A stretch of DNA of 64,000 bases from Hydractinia symbiolongicarpus (Eukaryota > Cnidaria > Hydrozoa > Anthoathecata > Hydractiniidae), in assembly GCF_029227915.1 (NCBI RefSeq), contig NC_079889.1:3782001-3846000 (forward strand). The letters are read 5' to 3'. Below, piece after piece: positions 37,901 to 48,600 of the stretch. A model generated the notes under the pieces. The model ran no database searches, was not told the DNA's origin, and saw only the letters and a program-made list of their open reading frames with translations. Position 1 is the first letter of the stretch; each line of letters starts with the position of its first letter. Made by a program: the position numbers and the translations under genes.

Positions 37901-40900
37901 GAGAAATAAAATTTAGTGAGTGGAGTCATCTTTTGTATTAGTTAGTTAATGCATAACTATGCACAAATTTTGTGGGACAAATCCCCCTCTCCCACTGTTA
38001 AATGAGTGTCTGTATCCAAAATTAAGTGTTGAAATTCATATATCTATTTTATTGGCGGCATTGAAAGAGGAGACGAAGGATAAACTACAACGGCTTTAGG
38101 GCGACACAAAAATTCTTTTGGTCAATTTTATGAAAAGTTTGCTATGAATTTAGTTGAAGGTTGTAGAGACTACTTTAATATACAGATTCTATAATGGTGG
38201 TAGAAATTTCTAACATATTAAAATAATTATAAATTAATGTGAAACATATTTTTATTATCTCAATACCTTTTTAAGGCAATCGACGCTGATAGTGCTGCGT
38301 TTGGTAAAGTATCATATAGAATTATCAAAGGGAATGAAGAAAATCGTTTTCATATCGAGCCCTTAACAGGACAGTTGAAGGTCGCAGACGCGTTGGCAGC
38401 CTACTCTGGTCGATTTGAGTTGGTAATTGAAGCTTATGATAATCTTGGTAACAAGCCTTCAAATATATGTAATGGGTCCGCCGTTGTTCAAGTGGCCATT
38501 GTATTAGGAGAAAACAGTGTTGTACTTACCATGCAAAAAAGAGTGGCAGATGTTTTACCACACCAAGAAAAAATCATCAGGTGAGTGAGAGCAAAGTAGT
38601 AATCGGTTTAGATCTATGGAATTCCACATTAGGTGAAGTTTAAATTATTACTCTTATAAAATTCTGATAATGTTAAGAATTCTTAAGTGTCAAATTACCA
38701 AAGCTACTCGTCCGAATTATATGAGTATAACCTACGTATCTTTTACTTTCAGTGCACTAAAGAAGATCTTAGGGATTGGTGTCGTTAAAGATAACATTGA
38801 GATAGGAGAGCAATCAGACAGGTAAAAGGTGTTACCGTTCCCTAGAGCTGTTTTTATTCTACCTAAAATTCTCACGTATAATCGGTGTTTGGGTGGAATG
38901 CTTAAAATAAGCAGAGCATATTTAAACTATGTTAATAACAATTCTAAATTGCTGTATTATATCAATACTAGTGATTCCCCTTGTAAAATATTTTGTGCAT
39001 TTTTATTATAATACGAGCGGGCTGTAGCATCAGTAGATTTGCACGCATGAGCGCACAGAATAATTCCTTATTATGGAGAAGTAGTTGCTAGCCTGTAAAA
39101 AACCCCACGAGAAGCATTAAAAATATAGCGTTTTTGTTATTTCGGACGAACAATTTTCGTACTTTCTTAACGCAAAGTGATAAACACAAAGAAGTATTTA
39201 AATAATAATTTTTCATCTTCGTTTAGTACTAACTTTATTTTCCATGGATACAATGAAAACACGGAAGCCGTCGTTAAAAAGGAACAAGTCATAAAGTAAG
39301 GAATCATTTTCTTTTTAACTAGGAAACCCAGCCTGATTTCTCCTATCATCGGGAAACCAGTTAAGTGAAGATAGAAAAAGTCGAAAACAAATTCTCTGCG
39401 CCAGAATGCCGACCAAGCTTTTTTATTGGTTTATTTTTATTGTACTTTGATCACGTAAACAAAATCAGAAAAGCCTTATTTTCAATGTATTGAAAAAATT
39501 GCTTCACTCACCCAAACAAATATTTCAATAATTCCTAAGCTATTTTAGAAAACAAGATGTGAACGCGCTGGTCTTAGTGCTCATTCATTGATTTGAATTC
39601 AAGCTTTGCTTTGTAGACTGAATATTTTGTATGTTTTATTATGTTATTTTGCGTAGGACTTTGAAAACAACTACAAGTGAGGAGATGGTTAAATTTCGCA
39701 TGCAATGGAACATAACCAGATTGTTTGAATTAGCAAAAATAACAAAGTTAGAAGACAACGCAAAGAAAGAAGAAGAGAAGAATTCTGACAAATGGCATCC
39801 TATCATATACGCTGTGTTGGGATTTTCAGCATTGATTGCAATTTTCGGAATGATTGGAATCGTATATCTGATAAAATCAAAGCGAAGGTAAAAAATATTT
39901 TTTTTTATATTGATTTTCATCACAGAAGAGATATGACTCGATTTACGTTTAAATTTTAGGCACCCTCCCTTTCCTTTGTTCCCCATCATATTCTTCATGG
40001 ACGAAAATATTATTGGATTTTTTTATTTAAAAAGTAGTCTTAAGCGCGTGGAAAAGTCAGAGAGATTTCACTCCCTCCCTTCAGACAGACAGCATATGAC
40101 GAACTTTATAATATAGATCTCTGAAATCCCAACACGCAAAAATTCACAAACAAACAAACGCATCGATTCTGGATAGTCAATGGTAAAAACACGTAATTTC
40201 AGAAACATATTGCCATACAGCTTTTACTTAAGTATTAATACAGCTTGTATTTAAGTACGGTAAACCCACGCCCCCTCCCCCTCTCCCTCTAGACTATTTC
40301 ATACCTAAAATATTTAGTTTAAATTTAGTTAAAGCTTTTTTTTTTTGGATTTTTGGATAACCCTGTTATTCTACAACAAAAATAATTGTAATGCAAAATT
40401 TTGACAATTAATTCTTTAGAAATGAATTTGACGGTGGTGCTTCGCAAGCCTCGTCCCGAATTCCGATAACAGCTCGAAAATCAAGAAACTTTTGGTGAGT
40501 GTTGCTTTTAACTCTAAACATGAATGTCGATAAATATACTTGATAAACACCGTCAGGGCGCGGGGCGGAATTTGCACTTTCTCCTCCTAAATAGGATAAG
40601 GGGAATTTTTTTCAGAAATTTTCGCAAGACCTAGCCAAAAAAATCAGGTTATCGCATTTGTTTGAAGTAATTTACCTACTTATTACAGGAACGATGATGC
40701 ATTTGAATCTGTATCACAAGGCGTTCCTGATTCTTATGTGCACTCATCCGGATTTCTAGACAGATCATGTGATCGATATGAATTAGATCCAAGCAATATG
40801 TATGGCTCACAGGTAATGTTAATGCTTAACTTAATCTTTTATCCATTTCTAAGGTAAAAAAAACTTATAGAGTGCACCTAAAGATATTTCAAAGAGAAGG

Positions 40901-41497
40901 TGCATATGGGAAGGCATGCAGAATGTTTTTCTGAACTGTACAGGTGGGGAAAGTTTAACAAGAGGGTGTAGCATGTTGAATAAACAAATGGATTATTTGA
41001 TTAATTATAGAGCTTTAGGTGTAAACGGGGTTCAAATCACTTACACAATGTGATGTAAGAATACTCTGACCGAACATAATTTATCGGATACTTAGTAACA
41101 AAATTTAAAGCTCATATTTGTTTTAAAGAGTACATTAAAAACAAATTTTATCTACATTTAGGACCCATACCGTTCCGATCCGTTTAATCAAGTTGACAGC
41201 TCGCCATCTCATAGTTCCACAGGATCTCGTGCCTCAAGCATCTTTGCTGCATCCAGTGTAATGACCGTGGTAACGGCGATTAACAATCGACAAGGAGCAC
41301 ATAATAAACGCTCACGTACACACACGCAACAGTCCATGTTATCTCCACGTGAGCGTAAACTCTCCGTTATTCTTGATGATGAAGGTAAAACGAGGACTAT
41401 TTTGGACGATGATTCCCCCATCCAATCCCAAAGACCACCCAGTTACGAATATGATTTAGATGAAAAATTGATAGATAACTATGAATACGATGCTTAG
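28963..41497 (+). CDS. cadherin with six EC repeats and a membrane-adjacent domain (CDH23/CDHR-like)
   Basis: Twenty-one GT-AG exons join in frame to 995 residues: 28963-29110, 30311-30456, 31695-31757, 32007-32096, 32340-32438, 32719-32826, 33050-33181, 33898-33976, 34682-34788, 35304-35492, 35583-35711, 35798-35947, 36168-36376, 37551-37680, 38276-38580, 38753-38821, 39227-39295, 39657-39887, 40420-40494, 40689-40812, 41162-41497. A signal peptide (about 1-26) precedes six EC repeats (about 31-675). Linkers such as DVNDNSPEF, DKNDQSPKF and DRNDNKPVF, and D-R-E / D-Y-E motifs, are the Ca2+ ligands of cadherins. Residues about 676-785 lack EC motifs and follow the pattern of the membrane-adjacent domain of CDH23. 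One helix spans the membrane at 790-813. The 182-residue tail is Ser/Asp-rich, shows no catenin-binding motif I can see and carries a PPSY (PPxY, WW-domain ligand) at 976-979. Likely a Ca2+-dependent surface adhesion protein. Confidence 0.92.
34184..34345. repeat. dispersed/tandem palindromic repeat in a cadherin intron
   Basis: A unit starting ACTAGTCG at 34184 begins again at 34308, a period of 124 bp. Each start is followed by a hairpin: CCCGTGGAAAAATCCACGGG in the second unit, a slightly mutated form in the first. The first unit ends with ACGGGTATTATAATATAGA. Related pieces appear at 42110-42180 and 63585-63635, so this is a dispersed family, probably non-autonomous. Confidence 0.6.
36405..36655 (+). 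mobile_element. tRNA-derived SINE in cadherin intron 13
   Basis: An A-box-like TGGCCTTGTGG (36416-36426) and a B-box-like GGTTCGGTTCA (36460-36470) lie at tRNA spacing, followed by an unrelated body and a tail of AAT units (about 36637-36652). This is the structure of a tRNA-derived SINE. It is in the same orientation as the gene. Confidence 0.65.
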
Positions 41498-41604
41498 CCA
41501 TAAACTAATTGGAGACTGGAAGTGATATGCAAAATGTTATTGGTCAAGAAGCAAAGAGACGGTTATGGTTCGATGTTGTGATAAAGCACAGCATGTACTA
41601 TCAA

Positions 41605-41610
41605 AATAAA
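41605..41610 (+). promoter_or_regulatory. poly(A) signal AATAAA for the cadherin gene
   Basis: AATAAA lies 108 bp after the cadherin stop codon. Position is typical, giving a short 3'UTR. Confidence 0.5.
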
Positions 41611-42779
41611 ACTAAAAGACATTTCTCCGTCGATTTTTTTCGTTATTTTTTAATAACTTGACGTTATAAAGATTCTGGAAAAAACATTAGGTTGCGTGAT
41701 GGAAGAAGATTGATCATAGAGTTTTGTTTAGAAAATTATATTTATTTTAAGCCATACAGATAGACATGTATATAGAAATGTAAATATAAATGGCAGGTAT
41801 AAAGACAGGGCGATAAATTTTACTCGAGAGAGCTGGCAAGAAGCTAAACGAGTAAAAAGATATAATAAAATAGATGCAAGTATTTTTGACTTGTTAATTC
41901 AAACACATAAATATTCTTAAAGAAATTCATACGTTTGTACATTTTTGGTATTTAAAATATGATTAGTTCTTTAATCATTTACGTTATGTGAAAGTTTAAA
42001 GATTTAGTTTTCAAATATTGTCTTATATACTTCATACAACTGTTTTTCGAGTATCCTTGTGCACCGTTGGAAATAAGACTGCAGTGTTACCATTTTGAGC
42101 ACAAAGACAAAATATAGGTATTATTATAAGAGACTAGTCATTATTCTATGGAAGAACCCACGAGTGTTCCGCCCATCACTCTCTTATTCGTTAGGTATGC
42201 AGCATTAGCACTATTGCGTGTTTTATAATTTTGTTTTGATATCAAAAATCGTGAGTATCAGTTAAAATAAAGCTCGGAACCATTACGAGCAAAAAAAAAT
42301 ATGCAATGATAGGTAAGTATATCCTAAAGAAATTTATACCAGGAAATAACAAAAAATAGATATCAAATGACTGTATTAAAGAAGAAGTGGTCAATTAAAA
42401 ATGTATTCGGACCAATTTCGACTTTGCTTTGTCTAAAACAAAATGCATATACTCAGTCTCTACCAAAAAAGTCTGTCTCATTTAAAAAGTTTTTTCTTGT
42501 ACTACGTTTAAGCTTAAAACTGCAAAGTCCTTCAAAGCTGTATAAATGCTAAAGATAAACGCAGTGTAAGTCATTCATTTATCGATCATGTGACAAGACT
42601 GCGTGTACTTTGTGCTTTTGTGTCTGTGATTGTTTAATGTTAGTTAGAAATGGATTGGGTAATTAAAGATATTAAAGATATTAAAGATTAGCGAAATTTG
42701 CCTAATTTTCAGAGAGCACGTGTTTTTACCACTTATATTTATGAGTCGCTTATAGTTAAATATAGTTTGTTTCAACGCA
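41611..42779. other. intergenic with a repeat fragment
   Basis: A degraded relative of the 124-bp repeat lies at about 42110-42180 (TATTATTATAAGAGACTAGT, then a decayed hairpin). No gene seen. Confidence 0.4.
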
Positions 42780-43060
42780 GGCGGAGATGGTGTAGTGGTA
42801 GCGCATTCGGCTTGTAATTATAAGGTTGCAGGTTCGGGTCCCGACTCCGGTGCACCATAAAAGCAGCGTTGTCAGTCTATTTGGTGCGATCTAGTAACCA
42901 CTAATGGGCTTGTGTGGAAGGCAAGAAAGTTAGAAATATGTTAAACCTATCTCTAGCGGTAATGTAACACAGTTACAGTCGGACGGAAGGAGGAACCAGC
43001 CGTTAGAATGGAATCCTCAAAGACGTTAAAACTTCCCGTTACTTACGAACTAGTTCTCTT
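42780..43060 (+). mobile_element. tRNA-derived SINE
   Basis: A tRNA-like head starts GGCGGAGATGGTGTAGTGG: A box TGGTGTAGTGG at 42788-42798 and B box GGTTCGGGTCC at 42831-42841, both good. The T-stem and acceptor stem pair poorly, so it is not a working tRNA gene. A body of about 200 bp follows, ending near AAAGACGTTAAAACTTCC. The 3' boundary is approximate. Confidence 0.65.
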
Positions 43061-43246
43061 ATTATCATTTGGGATAAATCAATTGTCATGGCAACTCCAG
43101 AAAAACGTATTCCTAAATAAAAAGTTTACCTAAAAACTTGGATTTTTTGTTGGAACATATTGTATCATTGTTTTAAGAGTTCGTTGACCGTGAGATCCGG
43201 GGAATGGTGTATCTTTTAAAACACTTTTAAAAATTCGTAAAGTTTA

Positions 43247-44918
43247 TTAAGTCAGTGTTTATTTCAGACCGTGCGAAAATGTAAATTTGAAAATTCCAAA
43301 AATTAGATTTTTGGTGTAACAGGCTCAGTTTTTAAAATTTCTAATTGAAATTTTCTCACTTGATGTATAAAAGGATGGGGAATATGTACCCCAAATTTTC
43401 AAGAACTTTCTGGGATTAGATATTCCAATATCGCGATAATAGCAATTTTATCTACTGCAAATTTGTATTAAAGGTGTTCTTTCTTTTTATCAGCTTAAAT
43501 TACTAACTGATAACTGAATTTTCGAAAACAAACGCCAGGAGCACTTTTTAATGGATTATTCCATTGAAATATGATGTTTTGCTATTAACAAATAAGTCTC
43601 TACGAAGACACCCTTTAAACTGGGCAACAACCCTCAGATTCTGCACTTGTAAAATAATTACGAATTTAAAATGGATTACCGGAAAATTAATTTAAAGAGC
43701 AAGCATGGATTAGATATTCCGCACGGGGTTGTCCAAATTACACTCATAATAGGATACAGATTTTTTGTAACATAAGATAAGTTTTTTTTACAAACTAAGT
43801 CAAACTAAATACAACATGTTTTTGCAACTTCATAATAGGAACAAAATAAACGCAAACAGTTAGGGAGCACTTTAAGAAGACTAATTCTATTAACAATAAT
43901 TCCACAACTTCGTTATATTGACAACTTCTGTCCTAAAATTTTCAGTTTTTATTTTTGCGATTTAAAGATGCCTCAGTACATCAATTTTGCAAAATCACGT
44001 CTTTTAGACATCTCGAAAACGCCACCGAGAAACAAATTCCATAACGATGAGCGTTCAAGGATTGAAAGAATTCCAATACAAATTAGCAACCTCAGTTTTA
44101 AATACATGAATGTGTAAAACACTGGAATGCAATGGTATCTCATTGGAGTAGATGTTTTCTGAGAGATGGTTTGAAAGAATTCGTCCTAGAACGCTCCTTC
44201 AATTGAGATTACACCCCTTAAGTGTAATTAATGGTTTTTATAGTTGGAAGTCCAATGAGCATTGATGGAATAGTGATGTTGTCCTCCATATACTATAGAA
44301 TAGGAAAGGTTATCAAAATTTAAGAATCAAAAAAATCGGTGGAATATCGTCTTCCCGAACAGCTCGTTATCAATCTAAATCACTGAAAATAATCTTATTC
44401 AAGCCTTTCCCGTCCATACTTGATCATCATAAAATGATATAATAAGCTTATAATCATATCACATTTCATATTCAGAATTTGTGAAATTTGACATCTTGCT
44501 TGAAAATATTTTCATTTCTTTTCACCTTAGTTTTTACATTTAACTTGGAATAATTCTTCCATGTCAGCTCAAAAAGTATTTTTATTTTTCCTACTGATGC
44601 GTTATATTACTGAGATGCTTTCTACAGAATTTCAGCCTAAAAGCCTTTGCGGATAAAACGTTAATAGCTGTGGAATTTCCACTCCAAATAACAATGAAAT
44701 AATTTCATCCTAAAAGGCTCCAATCTTAATGTGCTATAGCTTCTCTACGGCACTAGCTTCTTGAGTCGGACAAAAATTATTGGAATATTTAATTCTTTAT
44801 TTATCTAAGAGATTTATTTGGTTTAAGAACAAATCAAGTTATACTATTGAAATACTGTCGCGAAAAAAAAGAGATATAATTTACATTTTCGCACGGTCTA
44901 AAATAAACTCACACTTAA
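43247..44918. mobile_element. 1.66-kb terminal-inverted-repeat element flanked by TTAA
   Basis: The first 37 bp (from 43251) and the reverse complement of the last 37 bp (from 44914) match at 33 positions and share a core AGACCGTGCGAAAATGTAAA. TTAA lies directly outside both ends (43247-43250, 44915-44918). The interior shows no ORF of 60 codons, so the element is non-autonomous. The TTAA target suggests piggyBac or Kolobok, but the ends differ from the CCCTA ends of the other TTAA element here. Confidence 0.65.
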
Positions 44919-45605
44919 ATAATAAATAGAAAAATCATAAAAAATCTTAGTCAATCTCCATTGTCCTATTGCTAATAAATATTGTGATATAAAAATTATT
45001 TAATCCTAAAGTAATAAAATAATGATAAAAATTCCAATAAAATTTTGATGAATAAGGATAGATGTTCTTAATTTTATTGAGTATGCTGATATTGTTAAGC
45101 GAGTACGATACTGTAAACATCTTTGCTCTGAAATGTTACTTGTAGCAGATAATGAAGTTTTTCTTCAGCCTTAGTGTCTAGAATATGTCTTCTAAAGAAA
45201 AAATTATGGTTTTACCCGATATTTTTTCAACTTTGAGCCCTACTTTTGGCCATCTGCCGTCACAATGTTAGAGAAAATGGGTAAACCTCCCAAGGGCTTT
45301 CGTTTTTATATCTGAAAGTGGTATATTACAAAATGTAGGTGGCGGGTAAGTCGGCTTAGCTCTGACGCCAATCGTCGTATTTTCGAGTCAAATGGTTAAA
45401 TTGAAAAATTCTTTAGGAAGATTTAGGTAGAAATAGAGAAACAGCAGGCAGTACATTGCGTTCGTTAAAGAGTGTAAAGATGAGCCTTAGAAGAAATTTT
45501 AAAGAAATTGTTTTAAATGAGATAAGGCAAAAATAAAATACAAACAAAATATTTAGAAAACAATGTAGGAACCACATACATAAAAATTCAACTGAAAAAG
45601 TATTT
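44919..45605. other. 3' flank of the minus-strand fusion gene
   Basis: AT-rich, presumably containing the 3'UTR of the gene that ends at 45606. No other feature seen. Confidence 0.4.
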
Positions 45606-48600
45606 TTAATACTGATTATAACAAATTAAGCAATAATCATTCATAATCGCTTTACAAGTTGATTTAAAGGTAAGTTTACCATTACCAATTCTCTCACGCA
45701 ACTTTCCAAAATCAATTTGAATGCCTTTGAATTTCTTTAATACGTCTTTTTGTAAATCGACACATGTCTCGTTTTGACCATGCACTATTTGACGAATTAT
45801 TGGAGAAGATTCTTCCAGATTCTTGCTTTCTTTCGGTATAGTACCAACAGCGATTTTAGGCGTACATGTGTTGTTCGGACTTGCTACGTATGCTATGATT
45901 AACTGCTTAAGCTTGTTGTTCCCTTTAGTGAATTTCATATGAGTAACGAAATTTCCATCGAAAGATTCAAAATGATTGAAGGGTTGATCCAATAGGTTTT
46001 TTACCAGAATAATGTCATTTTCAATGAACAGTCCTCCCATATTATAAAGTAATAGCATTTTAGCGAGCGGAAGATGTGGACACGATATTAGGCCAGTTAC
46101 TTTTACAAACTCACTCACTTGACGTATATCTGCCACTTCTGCCAATTCAGATAATTGGTATTTTCGGACGGTAATGTTGAAGCCAACTTCTGTTAGTGGA
46201 TCGAAGATACTTTTCTCAATGGAATTACTCCAAATGGTCAGATTGGAGAGAGGATGGTGATATAAAACCGCCTCAATTACTCGTGTATGGTACAAACGTA
46301 ATTTTTCGTTATTCATTTTATTATCGTAAAACAAATGAATATTTAACAGAGCCGTTTTATTTAGCTTTTGTTTTACATATAAAGGTGGTATAATACCGAA
46401 TTTGATAGCGTTATCGTATATAATGGGATCTCGACGGAGATAGCTCCACTGCCGTGCTCGATATACCATTAACAAGTCAACTCTGGGATTTGGAGGAGGA
46501 TTATGCCAATTAAATGCTGCCGACATCTCTTCAGGTTTAGCTTTTCGGTAAAAGTCAATAGTGTGGAATAAGTCGGTTAAGCCTGCGATTCTTTCTGAAG
46601 GACCAGAAGCTGTTCCACCCCCACCAGGTGCTTTCGCAGAATTTATAAATACCACCGGAGTACCCATTGCCACGCAGGGTAAAGCAGCGTGAATTCTTTG
46701 CGTGACAACTAGCTTCGCTTTAGCATACATGTCAATTCTCTCGTAGGCGTATTGAAAAAGCTTCTTTCTTGTGCATTTAGTGCAGTCTTGGAAGTGAGAG
46801 ATGATTTTATAATTCGTACTGTTTGGAACGAGATGTAAATTTTTGTCCAAAACATCAACAACATAAACATCACTCGTTCGGTCTTCTTGTTCATATCGAT
46901 TCTTGATGAGTAATGTTGCACACGCTGAAAAGAACGACTCGATTTTGTTAGACCGAAAGAACTTCAAGGAATATGGATCACGGGCACCGACTGCTTCCCG
47001 CTCTAACAAGTAAGAAATATTGCGAATGAACTGACGATGTATCGTAGGCTGTGTGTGCATGGAAAGTAACTGCGGAACAAATAGTTTATTTGGTGGCCAG
47101 AGCTGATACGGTTCTCCCCACCAAGCGTTGAAAAACATCATCGTAGATTGGGTGTAGTTCTTAGGCAACGTGAGCTGCCCACGATCAACAAGTGTGTCAA
47201 TATACGGTAGCAATTGTATTCCAGTAAATGACTGGACCTCATCACCTACATTAACACTCATTACTCCACCGTGAATCTTACGTGTCATCGTGGCATAATG
47301 TCGAAGAGTTGTAAATACAATGGTGGTTCTCTTTAAATTTTCCACTTCTGTTTCTTTGATTTCATCTTTTGAATTCTTATAGTTTTTGTAAAACACATTT
47401 GAGTTGTTCAGCATGTCGTAATACACAGGCCATATTTTTGATGAATTTAGCATCGAAGCTTCTACGGTAATGTGCTTTGATAACCTTCGCACAAAGTCAT
47501 GTTGCTTAGGGAAATAACAGATGTCTAGGAAATCCACATCTTTATTTGCAGCTATCCATGGAAAGTTCTTTGAAATTGGGAATGAAGTGTCTTTGAAATT
47601 ATAAAATGGATCAATATACAAACCCCCGAAGCGATAAAGCAGGGAGAGTCTTGTAATATGCTTGAGGTATTCTTCAAAGTGTTTACCAGATAAAAACTTG
47701 ATTAAGATAAACTTTTTCATCCATTCAAAAAAAGGTGTTGCTATTATGACTTTGTTCAACTCAAAGAATGTTATCTTGACATTTTCGGATTGCCATGCTT
47801 TGAATTTATTCATGCATTCTGCTGAGCTGCAAAATATTTCAAATGTAGAGGTTTTGTACTTCATTGCAATGTTTTCCATATTCCGTAGCGCACTACCTGG
47901 TACAGGTTGTGTATATAACCAGAGTGTGAAAACATAATCGGGCACGTATAGTTCTTTTAATGAAGCTGAGTTAACCTCTCTATTTGCCTTTTTCAATGGT
48001 GTTCCAGTGTTAGTTATTTCTTTTTGGTCATTTACTTTTTCGATCTTAATTTTTCTTAAATCCTCTTGATTTCCATTCAAGTGAGTTGACACTGAGACCT
48101 TGTCACTAGGGTAGGCTGTGTAAATACGCATATTGACTTGTGGCATCCCTTTAAGTATAATTCCGGAATTGTACATTGTACCTAAAATGATTAGCAACAT
48201 GATGACGATGAAAATGTTGTGTTTCTTGGTCAATGTTAATTGCGCTCCGTTAATTCTGCTTATGTAAGTAAAGGCTATTAAACCGAGTAGTAAAATTGCC
48301 AGTCCAATAAACATTTTATCCGACAATGTCAAAGAGAAATGAACTATGTTAACGGTTACTACTACAGCTCTTTTGCATAGATTTAGAACTGCGTGTGTGA
48401 TTGGTGACACACTTTGTAAGACATTAATTGAGGCAAGATTGTAGACAAAGTGAAAAAACACCGAAATGGATGAAGTATAGCTGACCAACATAAATCTGCC
48501 GTCCATGATCATTTTTCCAATAAGTACAGGGAAGGTTATGGCAAAACTAAAAATTGACAACGTTGTGTATTTTTGAAGTGGATCCAAGTTGTCGGAAGTC

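Noticed and set aside
42780-42860. Functional tRNA gene
   Set aside because: A and B boxes are good but the T and acceptor stems pair badly and a SINE body follows.
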